DNA of 64,000 nucleotides from Photorhabdus laumondii subsp. laumondii (GCF_003343245.1 NZ_CP024901.1:3968001-4032000), one strand, 5' to 3'. Positions 1 through 10,207 are shown, counted from the first letter of the stretch. Notes: a model not told the origin generated them from the letters alone. Translations and numbers: made by a program.

Positions 1-97
1 TGGCACTACGATGAGTTAACGCTTGTATCAGCAAATCATACTGATCAAAAGTGTACCCCAGCTTACGCTGCAATCTGTTAATTACGATGGGATTCAT
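1..97 (-). CDS. rnc: Ribonuclease III, N-terminal fragment (runs off the left edge)
   Basis: The minus strand from an ATG at 97 encodes about 32 residues beginning [17 protein letters not shown] and reaching ALTHRSA. This matches the start of enterobacterial RNase III, the double-strand-specific endonuclease that processes rRNA precursors. Only the beginning of the RNase III domain is present; the catalytic signature lies outside the window. It is downstream of lepB on the same strand, the usual lepA-lepB-rnc order. The 174-bp gap from lepB holds a long inverted repeat that could belong to the rnc leader. Confidence 0.9.
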   Translation of the reverse strand, partial: MNPIVINRLQRKLGYTFDQYDLLIQALTHRSA

Positions 98-139
98 GTG
101 CTACCAATATCGGTCAGAATTCGTCAAATAAAAACGCAC

Positions 140-183
140 ACGCAACAGACCTGTTACAGGAACCCCCGACAAAACTGTTGCGT
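140..183 (-). promoter_or_regulatory. Stem-loop in the lepB-rnc gap (possible rnc leader or terminator)
   Basis: ACGCAACAG at 140-148 pairs with CTGTTGCGT at 175-183, a perfect 9-bp stem around a loop that contains a smaller CCTG/CAGG hairpin. In Escherichia coli the rnc leader forms a stem-loop that RNase III cuts to autoregulate its own mRNA. A T-rich run follows on the minus strand, so a terminator for the lepA-lepB operon is an equally good reading. Sequence alone does not decide. Confidence 0.45.
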
Positions 184-271
184 TTGCACTGGCCCCTTAT
201 AGGAGCCAGTTTAAGTTTGAAAGGACATTCTACACTGCGAGTAAAATTAATGCTTCGCTAATATAAGAATA

Positions 272-1252
272 TTAATTAATTCCACCAATACGGCTGAAGC
301 GAACTCCGGTAGGCCATTCCCCTTCCTGTTTTTCAAAACTCATCCAAATAGCTGAAGCGCGACCGACCAGATTTTTCTCAGGAACAAAGCCCCATGCACG
401 GCTATCAGCGCTATTATCACGGTTATCACCCATCATAAAATAGTGACCTTCGGGCACAATCCACATTCCCTCTGGCAAGCCAGGCTGACGGAAATTAGGT
501 ACCGATAGTACACCGGGAATCTCCAAAATATGATGGTTCACTGCGTCCAAATTCTCAATTCGTTCACCCTGCCGCATACTGTAAGGCGGCAATGTTTCTT
601 CAACGGGGATTTGGAAAACACCTACCTTTCTCAAACTTTCACCTTTGGAGTCAACACCATATTGCTGCATTGTCCACTCACTTGGAAATAGTGAACCGTA
701 AGAAACCGGTAATTCTCCCTGACAATTCCCTGTCTCACTGCAATTAGAAAAAATACGCAATTCTTTCTTTGCCGGATCATAAATAATTTTATCACCCGGT
801 AAACCAACCACACGTTTGATGTAGTCAAAACTTGGATCCAACGGGTATTTAAATACAGCAACATCACCACGCTTTGGTTCGCCAGTCTTAATCAATGTTG
901 TTTGAGTGATGGGATCTTTCAATCCGTATGAATATTTCTCTACCAGAATGAAATCACCAATCAATAAAGTTGGCATCATAGAACCCGATGGGATCTGAAA
1001 AGGCTCATAAACAAAAGAGCGCAGGATCAGAACCACGGCTAACACAGGAAAAATAGATGAACAGGTATCCACCCATGTTGGCTTGTTAATAGTCTCAGCC
1101 AGATGCTCCTGATCCATTGTACCCTCAGTCAGCTCCTGCAATCTGGCAAGTTTTTTCTTGCGCTCTGGTGCCCATTTGAAACGATCAATACACCAAATAA
1201 TGCCGGTGACTAACGTTGCCAACGTTAGGATCAGGGCAAAAGTGTTAGCCAT
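272..1252 (-). CDS. lepB: Signal peptidase I
   Basis: This 326-aa inner-membrane serine protease removes signal peptides from proteins exported through Sec and Tat. Two hydrophobic segments are visible (about residues 3-21 and 66-80), followed by box B with PSGSMMPTL, where Ser91 is the nucleophile. FDYIKRVVG follows, where Lys146 is the general base, and GDNRDNSADSR is the conserved C-terminal box. The Ser/Lys spacing and total length match the E. coli enzyme. It lies 20 bp downstream of lepA on the same strand, consistent with one lepA-lepB operon. Confidence 0.97.
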   Translation of the reverse strand: MANTFALILTLATLVTGIIWCIDRFKWAPERKKKLARLQELTEGTMDQEHLAETINKPTWVDTCSSIFPVLAVVLILRSFVYEPFQIPSGSMMPTLLIGDFILVEKYSYGLKDPITQTTLIKTGEPKRGDVAVFKYPLDPSFDYIKRVVGLPGDKIIYDPAKKELRIFSNCSETGNCQGELPVSYGSLFPSEWTMQQYGVDSKGESLRKVGVFQIPVEETLPPYSMRQGERIENLDAVNHHILEIPGVLSVPNFRQPGLPEGMWIVPEGHYFMMGDNRDNSADSRAWGFVPEKNLVGRASAIWMSFEKQEGEWPTGVRFSRIGGIN

Positions 1253-1272
1253 TTAGACTCCTTACAAGCTTA

Positions 1273-3069
1273 TTAATTGTCTTTACCAACATGAAGAATG
1301 GCTAAGAAAGCTTCCTGTGGTAACTCAACGTTACCCACTTGTTTCATACGTTTCTTACCCTCTTTCTGTTTCTGCAATAGCTTTTTCTTACGGCTGACGT
1401 CACCACCATAACACTTCGCCAAGACGTTTTTACGTAATTGCTTCACTGTTGAGCGCGCAATAATATGATTACCAATCGCAGCCTGAATTGCGATATCGAA
1501 CTGCTGACGAGGAATAAGTTCTTTCATCTTCTCCACCAGTTCCCGACCACGGTACTGTGCATTGCCACGGTGAGTAATCAATGCCAATGCATCAACTCGT
1601 TCAGCATTAATCAATACATCCACACGAACCATATCAGATGACTGGAAACGAGTGAAATTATAATCCAGCGAAGCATAACCGCGAGAGGTAGATTTCAATC
1701 GATCGAAGAAGTCCAAAACCACTTCCGCCATCGGTATTTCGTAAGTCAGTGCAACCTGTTTACCGTGGTAAACCATGTTGGTTTGCACCCCGCGCTTTTC
1801 AACACATAAGGTAATGACGTTCCCCAAATACTCCTGAGGTAACAGCATATGGCACTCAGCAATGGGTTCACGCAGCTCTTCAATATTATTCAGCGGCGGT
1901 AGTTTAGATGGGCTATCCACATAAAGAGTATCGTGGCTAGTTGTCTCCACTTCATACACAACCGTTGGGGCCGTTGTAATAAGGTCGAGATCATATTCAC
2001 GTTCCAGACGTTCTTGAATAATCTCCATATGCAACAGACCAAGGAAACCGCAACGGAAACCAAAACCCAATGCAGAAGAACTTTCCGGCTCATAAAATAG
2101 CGAAGCGTCATTCAGACTCAATTTACCTAATGCGTCACGGAATGCTTCATAGTCATCAGAACTGACAGGGAACAGCCCTGCATAAACCTGTGGCTTCACT
2201 TTTTTAAAGCCCGGAAGTGGTTTTTCCGCAGGTTGACGGGCCAATGTCAAAGTATCCCCGACAGGCGCACCAAGAATGTCTTTAATTGCACAAACTAACC
2301 AGCCCACTTCGCCACAACCCAATACATCACGATCAACACGCTTAGGAGTGAAAATGCCAAGACGATCAGCGTTATATACCTGACCAGTACTCATCACCTT
2401 GATTTTATCACCCTTACGCAAGGTGCCGTTTTTAATCCGCACCAAGGAGACAACACCAAGGTAATTATCAAACCATGAGTCAATGATAAGAGCCTGTAAT
2501 GGCTCATCAGAATTGCCTTCCGGTGCTGGAATCTCTTTAACCAAGCGCTCAATGACGTCTTGTACACCAACCCCCGTTTTAGCTGAACAGCGCACGGCAT
2601 CAGTAGCATCAATACCGACAATATCTTCGATCTCTTCCGCTACGCGCTCAGGCTCTGCCGCTGGCAAATCGATTTTATTCAGCACAGGAACAACTTCTAG
2701 ATTCATATCTAACGCGGTATAACAGTTAGCCAGCGTCTGGGCTTCCACTCCCTGTCCCGCATCAACCACCAGCAATGCCCCTTCGCAGGCCGCTAGTGAG
2801 CGGGAAACTTCATATGAGAAATCAACATGCCCCGGCGTATCGATAAAGTTTAATTGATAGAGTTGCCCATCATTCGCCTTGTAATCCAAGGTAACACTTT
2901 GAGCCTTAATGGTGATACCACGCTCACGCTCAAGATCCATAGAATCCAGCACTTGCTCTGCCATCTCACGATCTGTTAAGCCACCGCAAATTTGAATAAT
3001 ACGGTCAGATAACGTCGACTTACCGTGGTCAATGTGAGCAATAATGGAGAAATTTCGTATTTGCTTCAT
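1273..3069 (-). CDS. lepA: Elongation factor 4 (LepA), back-translocating ribosomal GTPase
   Basis: This 598-aa translational GTPase acts on ribosomes, associates with the membrane and is active under ionic or temperature stress. The G domain shows G1 AHIDHGKS near the N-terminus, G3 DTPGH and G4 NKID. The LepA-specific C-terminal region is intact, ending ILHVGKDN. An in-frame extension reaches 3123, but the family start [14 protein letters not shown] corresponds to the ATG at 3069, which I chose. lepB follows after 20 bp. The gene is separated from rseC by about 190 bp, so it may have its own promoter. Confidence 0.97.
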   Translation of the reverse strand: MKQIRNFSIIAHIDHGKSTLSDRIIQICGGLTDREMAEQVLDSMDLERERGITIKAQSVTLDYKANDGQLYQLNFIDTPGHVDFSYEVSRSLAACEGALLVVDAGQGVEAQTLANCYTALDMNLEVVPVLNKIDLPAAEPERVAEEIEDIVGIDATDAVRCSAKTGVGVQDVIERLVKEIPAPEGNSDEPLQALIIDSWFDNYLGVVSLVRIKNGTLRKGDKIKVMSTGQVYNADRLGIFTPKRVDRDVLGCGEVGWLVCAIKDILGAPVGDTLTLARQPAEKPLPGFKKVKPQVYAGLFPVSSDDYEAFRDALGKLSLNDASLFYEPESSSALGFGFRCGFLGLLHMEIIQERLEREYDLDLITTAPTVVYEVETTSHDTLYVDSPSKLPPLNNIEELREPIAECHMLLPQEYLGNVITLCVEKRGVQTNMVYHGKQVALTYEIPMAEVVLDFFDRLKSTSRGYASLDYNFTRFQSSDMVRVDVLINAERVDALALITHRGNAQYRGRELVEKMKELIPRQQFDIAIQAAIGNHIIARSTVKQLRKNVLAKCYGGDVSRKKKLLQKQKEGKKRMKQVGNVELPQEAFLAILHVGKDN

Positions 3070-3262
3070 TATAAATATTTTTCTGCCTTGATATTTCTGA
3101 ATCATTCGCCTATATGGACACACAGAGGGACATAAAGCGACGGTTTATTAGGTCGGCCACCGGCCTGAAAGGCTGTATTCTACATGCCAAATCTACGAAA
3201 ACCTAGTCATGCCTGTGGCTTTAAGGTATGAATTGTTAGACGTCTGGATGATTAAAGTAGGT

Positions 3263-3727
3263 TTATTCCCGCTGCTGAATGTGAATGGCATCAGGAGGCA
3301 AGCCGATTTGCAAAACGACAGGTTGATATTCCTGCCGATTATCCCAGTAAGTGGCGACTCCGCGGGCAAAGAAGAACCCCAACGCGCCTCCTAAAACACC
3401 GCCACAAAACACCCACAATTGATTGGTTATCCATAACTGCAAAAGTGCACCACCAAGGAATAGCCCAATAAGCGGAGTCAGATAAACCAGCAACGCCGAA
3501 CGCAGCAAACTCCCTTCAGGGATCCCCACTTCCACTTTTTGCCCCGGTTGCAGCGGTTGTAAAATCTCAAGTTCAAGCTGATGTATGCCATCAGACCCTA
3601 ATTTATTGAGTAAATAAGAACCACACGTTGCTCGCGCCTGACAACTGCCACAACCAGAAGAGGAACCATAACGTAATAATGCCCGCCCCTGTTGCCAGTG
3701 AATTACTGTTGCCCACTCTTTAACCAT
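3263..3727 (-). CDS. rseC: SoxR-reducing system protein RseC
   Basis: This 154-aa inner-membrane protein is the last gene of the sigma-E operon. It has an N-terminal cysteine cluster (CGSC followed by a further Cys) typical of the RseC/RsxC-linked family. Two adjacent transmembrane helices follow (around residues 78-96 and 103-120). In E. coli it works with the Rsx complex to keep SoxR reduced. Its ATG overlaps the rseB stop codon by one base (TGATG), indicating translational coupling. Confidence 0.93.
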   Translation of the reverse strand: MVKEWATVIHWQQGRALLRYGSSSGCGSCQARATCGSYLLNKLGSDGIHQLELEILQPLQPGQKVEVGIPEGSLLRSALLVYLTPLIGLFLGGALLQLWITNQLWVFCGGVLGGALGFFFARGVATYWDNRQEYQPVVLQIGLPPDAIHIQQRE

Positions 3728-4683
3728 CAGTCAGCTCCTATAAATGCGACACCAGCGGCAATACGCTTGGCAGTTGCCAATGGTAATTCACCAATAATTG
3801 TTACCTCATTTGCACCACGTATTGCACTATAAATCGTTCGGGCCCCACGACGGAGAGGATATTCCAACTTACCGGTTTTATCAGCATTAGTCACATTCAC
3901 GGAAAAGCTAAATAAACCATCACTGAACATAACAGATTCAAGTGTGCCGCTATTTGGCAATTTACGACGGCTACGCGAAACCTCAACGAAACCAATCGGC
4001 AATTTACCCACCTTCCAATTAAATACAACCTTCTCTGATGGTGGAATGACCAGCATTGGCGGCATATTTAAGCGAGTAATCACACTCATTGCATCATTGA
4101 TATCCCCATCAATGGTAGAAGAAACAACCCTAAATTGTTCAAGTGCCTCACTATCACGATCAAGTAAGTCAATACGTAATGGTAAATGAGTCTCTTCGTC
4201 GATCAGTAAAATATAATTATAACGCACTTCATCTTTGGAGGTGATGCGTACAACCCTACAGGGCCTATCACCGATATGGGTACGACCAACATCAATGAAA
4301 TTGTAATATTTTTTCAACTGATTGAAGTCAGCAAAAATGACGGCCGGTAAATAATCAATAATATGATTACCGCTAAGACTGAAAGCATCCAATCCAGGTT
4401 CAAAATAACTGATCTCATTACCGCGCTGGACAACTTCCCTACGAGAGCCATCCATCTGCATAATCTGAGCAATTGGAATACCATTGATAATAGCGTGGCG
4501 ATAACGAACCGAGACAATAGCCTGTGGGTTGAGATTAATAAAAGCAAGCTCGTAAGTTAGAGAGCGAGTGGCATTACCCATCTCCTGCAACAAAACCTCA
4601 GCACTGCTGAGCTGCGCCGAGGCTTGTAAAGGAGCAAACAGGCTGCCCGCCAGCAAACAGACGGAGAACCAAATACGTTTCAT
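3727..4683 (-). CDS. rseB: Sigma-E factor regulatory protein RseB
   Basis: This 318-aa periplasmic protein has a clear signal peptide (MKRIWFSVCLLAGSLFAPLQ, then an A-S-A-type cleavage site). It belongs to the MucB/RseB family, which binds the periplasmic part of RseA, shields it from DegS and senses mislocalised lipoproteins or LPS. Family length and order are normal. It lies 5 bp downstream of rseA and overlaps rseC by one base, so it is co-transcribed with rpoE. Confidence 0.95.
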   Translation of the reverse strand: MKRIWFSVCLLAGSLFAPLQASAQLSSAEVLLQEMGNATRSLTYELAFINLNPQAIVSVRYRHAIINGIPIAQIMQMDGSRREVVQRGNEISYFEPGLDAFSLSGNHIIDYLPAVIFADFNQLKKYYNFIDVGRTHIGDRPCRVVRITSKDEVRYNYILLIDEETHLPLRIDLLDRDSEALEQFRVVSSTIDGDINDAMSVITRLNMPPMLVIPPSEKVVFNWKVGKLPIGFVEVSRSRRKLPNSGTLESVMFSDGLFSFSVNVTNADKTGKLEYPLRRGARTIYSAIRGANEVTIIGELPLATAKRIAAGVAFIGAD

Positions 4684-4688
4684 TACTG

Positions 4689-5339
4689 CTATTGTGTTCC
4701 TAAAGATTGCGTTCCGGGAACCGGAATAACAACCTGTGGTGAAATTCCCCGTTCATCATTTTGCTTAAAATGCACACGGCGATCGAGTTCATATTGTTGC
4801 AGCATAATATTAATACGTTTATTACGCTCCTGCATTTGAAGGCGTTGATCATTGCCAAATACATCATCACCGGAAGGCACTCCCAAACTCACCGGAGAAG
4901 CCGAACCCATCATTGGCAAGGTGTTAAATGCCGGCGTATCAGATTGATATTCAAGATCCTCTGCACTATGACTGTTGTACTGTTGTACACCTACCAATAC
5001 GGCCAGCGAAACACAGGCAGCAACCGCCACTTGAGTCATTTGACTCACCCAAGGGCGAAGCTTTTGCCAGAATGGCATTTTTTGCCAAGTTTCTGGTTGA
5101 GGCTGAGATTCAGGAATATCCCCAAGGTTAGAATGAACAGGCTCTTTTTCAAGTGCAAATGCAACCCGGCTAGCAATATCCCTATGCAATACTTCCGTCA
5201 CATCACCGCGCAATGTGTCACGGATCAAGTGGTAATTTTCCCAGTGTTTCTGCATAACAGAATCTTTAGACAAAATACTAACGACTTCACTATCAAGAGT
5301 TTCGCCATCCATCAGTGCGGAAAGTTTTTCTCTTTGCAT
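4689..5339 (-). CDS. rseA: Anti-sigma-E factor RseA
   Basis: This 216-aa single-pass inner-membrane protein has a cytoplasmic sigma-E-binding domain starting MQREKLSALMDGE and one transmembrane helix at about residues 103-118. The periplasmic tail is the part cut by DegS after outer-membrane stress. Sequential cleavage by DegS, RseP and ClpXP releases sigma-E. It is 39 bp downstream of rpoE in the conserved rpoE-rseA-rseB-rseC operon. Confidence 0.95.
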   Translation of the reverse strand: MQREKLSALMDGETLDSEVVSILSKDSVMQKHWENYHLIRDTLRGDVTEVLHRDIASRVAFALEKEPVHSNLGDIPESQPQPETWQKMPFWQKLRPWVSQMTQVAVAACVSLAVLVGVQQYNSHSAEDLEYQSDTPAFNTLPMMGSASPVSLGVPSGDDVFGNDQRLQMQERNKRINIMLQQYELDRRVHFKQNDERGISPQVVIPVPGTQSLGTQ

Positions 5340-5378
5340 GCCAAAGTACCCTTCAGTATTGTTCCACTATTTTTAATT

Positions 5379-5948
5379 TTAAATCAGTGGTTGAATGTTA
5401 TCATCAATGGCTTCCCTTGCACGGAAGATGCGGGAACGCACCGTACCTACCGGGCAATTCATAATGGTAGCTATTTCTTCATAGCTTAACCCATCTAATT
5501 CCCTCAGCATTATTGCTATTCGCAAATCTTCGGGAAGAGATTCAATGGTACGGAAAACCACCTGCCTCAATTCTTCTGACAACATTAAATTCTCAGGGTT
5601 CGAAATTTCTTTTAATGCACTCGAAATTTCATAATTTTCTGCGTCACTGGCATCCAAATCACTGGATGGCGGACGGCGCCCTTGAGCGGTCAGATAATTC
5701 TTCGCAGTATTTACTGCAATACGATACAACCAAGTATAAAAAGCACTATCACCACGAAACGAAGCCAATGCCCGATAGGCCTTAATAAATGTTTCCTGAG
5801 CAACGTCAGGCACATCACCCTGCGGAACATAGCGGGATAAAAGACTCGCCACTTTATGCTGATATCTAACTACCAGTAGGTTAAACGCCTTTTGGTCACC
5901 TTTCTGCACTTGCTCGACCAGCATTTGATCCGTTAACTGCTCGCTCAT
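5379..5948 (-). CDS. rpoE: RNA polymerase sigma-E factor (extracytoplasmic stress)
   Basis: This 189-aa group 4 (ECF) sigma factor directs transcription of the envelope-stress regulon. Region 2 (DVAQETFIKAYRAL, then the FYTWLYRIAVNTAKN stretch) and region 4 (SLPEDLRIAIMLRELDGLSY followed by EEIA and a GTVRSRIFRARE helix) are both present. It is first gene of the operon with its antagonists rseA and rseB. A sigma-E-type promoter lies upstream at 6032-6058, matching the known autoregulation of rpoE. Confidence 0.97.
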   Translation of the reverse strand: MSEQLTDQMLVEQVQKGDQKAFNLLVVRYQHKVASLLSRYVPQGDVPDVAQETFIKAYRALASFRGDSAFYTWLYRIAVNTAKNYLTAQGRRPPSSDLDASDAENYEISSALKEISNPENLMLSEELRQVVFRTIESLPEDLRIAIMLRELDGLSYEEIATIMNCPVGTVRSRIFRAREAIDDNIQPLI

Positions 5949-6031
5949 CCGAGGTTAAATCTCCCGAAGAAAAGCTCCACATTGATATTTACTGAACCAA
6001 CCATGATGTTCTATTCCTGAGCAAGCATAGC

Positions 6032-6058
6032 TTTGAGTAATAAAATTCTGCGAAGTTC
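6032..6058 (-). promoter_or_regulatory. Sigma-E-dependent promoter of rpoE
   Basis: On the minus strand GAACTT (6053-6058) is followed after exactly 16 bases by TCAAA (6032-6036). This matches the sigma-E consensus of a GGAACTT-type -35 and a TCTGA/TCAAA-type -10. The start would fall near 6025, about 75 bp before the rpoE ATG. It corresponds to the autoregulated rpoE promoter of enterobacteria. Confidence 0.8.
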
Positions 6059-6151
6059 AATTTTTGTCATCATTTTGTTGCAATCATAGCTTTGATCATA
6101 TCTGATAGGCTAACATGATTTTTACCCATCTTCATTCATACATCATCAATT

Positions 6152-7756
6152 ATGCAATCATTATCCTCTCAACATTACAGCGATGTACTTATTATTGGCA
6201 GCGGTGTCGCCGGTCTATCTCTGGCTTTACGGCTAGCCTCACAATATAAAATCACGGTATTAAGTAAGAGTATTCTTAGCGAAGGTGCATCCTATTATGC
6301 ACAAGGGGGTATCGCCGCTGTATTTGATAAAACGGACAGTATCGCATCTCATGTTGAAGATACCCTTATCGCCGGAGCAGGGCTTTGCGATAAAAGTGCT
6401 GTTGAGTTTATCACCAGTAATGCCCGTCATTGCGTGCAATGGTTGGTTGATCACGGTGTTATGTTTGATACAGAAACCAGCGAAGATGGAGAAAAACAAT
6501 ACCATCTGACCCGTGAAGGTGGTCACAGCCATCGTCGTATTCTGCATCATGCTGATACAACCGGCAAAGAAGTAGAAACGACACTGGTTGATAAAGCGAT
6601 GTCTCATCCGAATATCACAGTGAGAGAGCGCTGCAACGCAGTGGATTTAATTACGTCAAATAAAGCCCGGTTAGACGGTGAGAACCGAGTCGTCGGCGCT
6701 TATATCTGGAACCGTCAGCAAGAACAGGTGGAAACTTATCGCGCTAAGGTTGTGGTACTGGCAACAGGCGGTGCAGCTAAGGTCTATCAATATACGACAA
6801 ATCCCGATATCTCATCCGGTGATGGCATTGCAATGGCATGGCGCGCAGGCTGCCGTATCGCCAATCTGGAATTTAACCAGTTTCACCCGACCTGCCTGTT
6901 CCATCCACAGGCGCGTACTTTCCTGTTGACAGAAGCCCTGCGAGGTGAAGGCGCATATCTGAAACGACCAGACGGCAGCCGCTTTATGCCCGATTTTGAT
7001 GAACGCGCTGAACTAGCTCCTCGCGATATCGTAGCACGAGCAATTGACCATGAAATGAAACGCCTTGGTGCTGACTCCATGTTTCTGGATATCAGCCATA
7101 AACCAGCGGATTTCATTATCCAGCATTTTCCAATGATTTATGAAAAATTGCTGACACTGGGCTTTGATCTAACAAAAGAGCCGATTCCAATCGTTCCTGC
7201 CGCGCATTACACCTGCGGTGGTATTGTTGTCGATCATCAGGGACATACTGACCTCAACAACTTATATGCTATCGGTGAAGTCAGCTATACGGGTCTGCAC
7301 GGTGCAAACCGTATGGCATCTAATTCTCTGCTGGAGTGTCTGGTGTATGGCTGGTCTGCTGCGGAGGATATCCAACAACAGATCGAAACAATAGAAGAAG
7401 TACCGCAACTCCCTTTCTGGGATGAGAGCCGGGTTGACAATTCAGATGAACAAGTTGTCATTCAGCACAACTGGCACGAATTACGTCTATTTATGTGGGA
7501 TTACGTCGGCATTGTGCGTACAACCAAACGCTTAGAGCGAGCACTGCGCCGTATTAATATGCTGCAACAGGAAATTCACGATTATTACTCTAATTTCAGG
7601 ATTTCTAACAATCTGCTGGAATTACGAAATCTGGTGCAAATCGCTGAATTAATCGTACGTTGTGCGCTAGAAAGAAAAGAGAGCCGAGGTCTGCACTTCA
7701 CACTGGATTATCCCGATTTACTACCAGAATCAAAACCAACGATTTTGACACCCTGA
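6152..7756 (+). CDS. nadB: L-aspartate oxidase
   Basis: This 534-aa cytoplasmic flavoenzyme oxidises L-aspartate to iminoaspartate, the first step of de novo NAD synthesis. The FAD-binding Rossmann motif [16 protein letters not shown] is near the N-terminus. The succinate-dehydrogenase-like signatures [21 protein letters not shown] and [16 protein letters not shown] follow. Length matches E. coli NadB. It is transcribed divergently from rpoE, as in E. coli, and ends just before a strong hairpin terminator. Confidence 0.97.
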   Translation: MQSLSSQHYSDVLIIGSGVAGLSLALRLASQYKITVLSKSILSEGASYYAQGGIAAVFDKTDSIASHVEDTLIAGAGLCDKSAVEFITSNARHCVQWLVDHGVMFDTETSEDGEKQYHLTREGGHSHRRILHHADTTGKEVETTLVDKAMSHPNITVRERCNAVDLITSNKARLDGENRVVGAYIWNRQQEQVETYRAKVVVLATGGAAKVYQYTTNPDISSGDGIAMAWRAGCRIANLEFNQFHPTCLFHPQARTFLLTEALRGEGAYLKRPDGSRFMPDFDERAELAPRDIVARAIDHEMKRLGADSMFLDISHKPADFIIQHFPMIYEKLLTLGFDLTKEPIPIVPAAHYTCGGIVVDHQGHTDLNNLYAIGEVSYTGLHGANRMASNSLLECLVYGWSAAEDIQQQIETIEEVPQLPFWDESRVDNSDEQVVIQHNWHELRLFMWDYVGIVRTTKRLERALRRINMLQQEIHDYYSNFRISNNLLELRNLVQIAELIVRCALERKESRGLHFTLDYPDLLPESKPTILTP

Positions 7757-7780
7757 TTTTTGCTGGCAAAACTTCTATAT

Positions 7781-7805
7781 AACCACGCTCCGGCGTGGTT
7801 CTTTC
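7781..7805 (+). terminator. Rho-independent terminator after nadB
   Basis: AACCACGC (7781-7788) and GCGTGGTT (7793-7800) form a perfect 8-bp stem with a TCCG tetraloop, followed by CTTTC. It lies between the convergent nadB and trmN6 genes and could work in both directions. Confidence 0.8.
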
Positions 7806-7823
7806 AATAATTCAATAAATGAT

Positions 7824-8558
7824 TCAATAATAGAGATAGAAATCCGTCACCAATTGCTGAAATTCTTGCGTATATGCACCGTCTGGCTGACGAATAGTCA
7901 ATTCACTGATTAAGCCAGTTTTTTCCTTACGGGAAAATGCCAATAACATCCGATGCAATGGCTTGCCTTGCCTATCGCGGATATTAACCCGATGATGGGA
8001 AAACCAACCCTGATGACATGCCATTGTTTCAAATTCCTCACCAATGGCATATGGCAATACCACACAAAACAGACCATCCGCTGTAATCAACGTCTCGGCG
8101 TATTGTAATAACTGCTGGTGAGTCATCGACCCCGTATAACGAGCCTGTTCCCTTGCCTCATTTCGACAAGCAACAGCCGGTTCAAAATAGGGGGGATTAC
8201 TGACAATTAAGTCATAACATTGCGAATACTGTTCAGCGAAATCACCAATATCCTGCTGATAAACATCTATTTTTCTCTGCCACGGAGATTGTTCTGCATT
8301 ATCTTGTGCCTGCAATGCGGCCTCTGTATCCAGTTCCACTGCATCAATTTTAGTATTTTCATCCGTACGCTGTGCTAGCATCAACGCAATAAGCCCACTG
8401 CCACAGCCAATATCTAAAATCGCTTTTTTGTCACTCACTGGAGTCCATGCTCCCAATAAAACGCCATCAGTCCCGACTTTCATCGCACACCGATCATGAC
8501 CAACAAAAAATTGCTTGAAAGTAAATCCATCCCGGCGTAAAAGTCGTTTCTGTTTCAA
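7824..8558 (-). CDS. trmN6: tRNA1(Val) (adenine-37-N6)-methyltransferase
   Basis: This 244-aa SAM-dependent methyltransferase (YfiC family) modifies A37 of tRNA1-Val. The SAM-binding motif DIGCGSGLIALMLAQR is near residue 50, and the NPPY catalytic motif of N6-adenine methyltransferases appears as IVSNPPYFEP. The N-terminal FTFKQFFVGHDRCAMKVGTD block is typical of the family. It is convergent with nadB and divergent from srmB, as in other enterobacteria. Confidence 0.93.
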   Translation of the reverse strand: MKQKRLLRRDGFTFKQFFVGHDRCAMKVGTDGVLLGAWTPVSDKKAILDIGCGSGLIALMLAQRTDENTKIDAVELDTEAALQAQDNAEQSPWQRKIDVYQQDIGDFAEQYSQCYDLIVSNPPYFEPAVACRNEAREQARYTGSMTHQQLLQYAETLITADGLFCVVLPYAIGEEFETMACHQGWFSHHRVNIRDRQGKPLHRMLLAFSRKEKTGLISELTIRQPDGAYTQEFQQLVTDFYLYY

Positions 8559-8630
8559 ATTAATAACCTGTATCTATTTAGCACAATAAATTTCGCCATA
8601 GGATAAGGGTTATTATGTTTCGATAAAAGC

Positions 8631-8757
8631 TATACCCGTTATCTTTCAAGTTGCCTCTTTGTTGGCTGCACTCGCTCACCCCGGTCACATCGTTACCTAT
8701 GCTCCCGGGGATTCGCTCCCTTGCCGTCGCGATCCCTCTTGAAATCCATAGGGTATA
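8631..8757 (+). repeat. ERIC repeat (127 bp), copy 1
   Basis: A full-length 127-bp copy starts TATACCCGTTATCTTTCAAG and ends CATAGGGTATA, with the GGCTGCACTCGCTCACCCCG core typical of Enterobacterial Repetitive Intergenic Consensus elements. It sits in the trmN6-srmB gap. The outermost TA pairs look like a target duplication. Confidence 0.92.
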
Positions 8758-8788
8758 TCTACCTTAAATTGACCGCTTTAATATTAGA

Positions 8789-8816
8789 TGAACAATACGC
8801 CCAACCTGTTTATAAT
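8789..8816 (+). promoter_or_regulatory. Candidate sigma-70 promoter of srmB
   Basis: A perfect TATAAT at 8811-8816 is preceded, after 16 bases, by TGAACA (4 of 6 matches to the -35 consensus). The start would fall near 8823, about 18 bases before the srmB ATG. The -35 is weak, so this is a candidate only. Confidence 0.45.
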
Positions 8817-8840
8817 CGGCGGCCTAAAAAGAGGTATATG

Positions 8841-10178
8841 ATGACTGCAACAAACTTTTCTGAACTTGAGCTTGATGAACGCCTGCTTGACGCCCTGAAT
8901 GATAAAGGTTATTCCCGCCCAACAGCAATTCAGGCTGCGGCTATTCCGGCAGCAATGGACGGGCGTGATGTACTAGGATCAGCGCCTACCGGTACCGGCA
9001 AAACTGCCGCTTACCTGCTGCCCGCTATGCAACATTTATTGGATTTTCCACGCAAGAAATCTGGACCACCACGTATTTTGATCCTGACGCCCACCCGTGA
9101 GCTAGCCATGCAAGTGGCAGATCAGGCAAAAGAATTCGCTGCACATACCCATTTGGATATCGCTACCATTACTGGCGGCGTAGCCTATATGAATCACGCT
9201 GAAATTTTCAGCGAAAATCAAGATATTGTCGTCGCCACTACAGGCCGTCTGCTGCAATATATCAAGGAAGAAAACTTTGATTGTCGGGCAGTTGAAACAC
9301 TTATCCTTGATGAAGCCGATCGTATGCTGGATATGGGTTTTGCCAACGATATTGAAACCATCGCGGGTGAAACCCGTTGGCGCAAACAGACCATGCTGTT
9401 CTCTGCGACTCTGGAAGGGGAAGCCATTCGTGATTTTGCTGAACGTTTACTGGAAGATCCAGTTGAGATTGATGCAGAACCGTCACGTCGTGAGCGCAAA
9501 AAAATCCAGCAATTTTACTACCGTGCCGATAATTCGGCACACAAAACAGCCCTGCTTTGCCATTTACTAAAACAACCCGATGTCACTAAATCCATTATTT
9601 TTGTTCGCAAACGTGAACGTGTACACGAACTTGCGGATAAATTGCATCAAGCTGGCATTAAAGCCCGGTTTCTTGAAGGGGAAATGGTACAGGCTAAAAG
9701 GACGGAAGCAGTTAAGCTCCTGAACGATGGCAGTGTCACTGTTCTGGTTGCAACAGATGTCGCTGCCCGTGGATTGGATATTGATGATATCAGCCATGTT
9801 TTCAATTTCGATTTACCACGCACCGCCGATGTTTATCTACACCGTATTGGCCGGACAGCGCGTGCAGGTCGCAAAGGTACTGCAATTACCTTAGTGGAAG
9901 CGCATGATCATCCTTTATTAGGCAAAATCAGTCGCTATCTGAATGAACCACTAACGTCGCGAGTGGTTGATGAACTTCGCCCAACCACTAAAGCACCAAG
10001 TGACAAAGCCCGCAATAAGCCATCGAAAAAAGTATTGGCTAAACGTAAAGAGAAAAAGAAAGCGGAAGAATCGAAGAAAAAAGCCAAAATACGTCATCGA
10101 GATAGTAAAAATATCGGTAAACGCCGTAAACCTTCTGGTAATCCAAAACCAGAAACGCCAGTCAGTAGCGATGCGTAA
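8841..10178 (+). CDS. srmB: ATP-dependent RNA helicase SrmB (DEAD-box)
   Basis: This 445-aa DEAD-box helicase acts in early assembly of the 50S subunit. Motif I is SAPTGTGKT, motif II LDEADRM, motif III SATLEG and motif VI HRIGRTARAGR, followed by a very basic Lys/Arg-rich tail. The open frame extends upstream to 8721, into the ERIC repeat, but the family start MTATNFSELELDE corresponds to the ATG at 8841, with GAGG six bases upstream. An adjacent ATG at 8838 is possible. Confidence 0.95.
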   Translation: MTATNFSELELDERLLDALNDKGYSRPTAIQAAAIPAAMDGRDVLGSAPTGTGKTAAYLLPAMQHLLDFPRKKSGPPRILILTPTRELAMQVADQAKEFAAHTHLDIATITGGVAYMNHAEIFSENQDIVVATTGRLLQYIKEENFDCRAVETLILDEADRMLDMGFANDIETIAGETRWRKQTMLFSATLEGEAIRDFAERLLEDPVEIDAEPSRRERKKIQQFYYRADNSAHKTALLCHLLKQPDVTKSIIFVRKRERVHELADKLHQAGIKARFLEGEMVQAKRTEAVKLLNDGSVTVLVATDVAARGLDIDDISHVFNFDLPRTADVYLHRIGRTARAGRKGTAITLVEAHDHPLLGKISRYLNEPLTSRVVDELRPTTKAPSDKARNKPSKKVLAKRKEKKKAEESKKKAKIRHRDSKNIGKRRKPSGNPKPETPVSSDA

Positions 10179-10183
10179 ATCTT

Positions 10184-10207
10184 TAAACGGGCCAATTGGC
10201 CCGTTAA
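10184..10207 (+). terminator. Hairpin terminator after srmB
   Basis: AACGGGCC (10186-10193) and GGCCCGTT (10198-10205) form a perfect 8-bp stem with an AATT loop, just after the srmB stop codon. The flanks are A/T-rich but lack a long U-run. Confidence 0.65.

Noticed and set aside
4761..5489. Long plus-strand open frame opposite rseA/rpoE
   Set aside because: It lies antisense to two clearly conserved genes, has no ribosome-binding site or recognisable domain, and is explained as a shadow frame.
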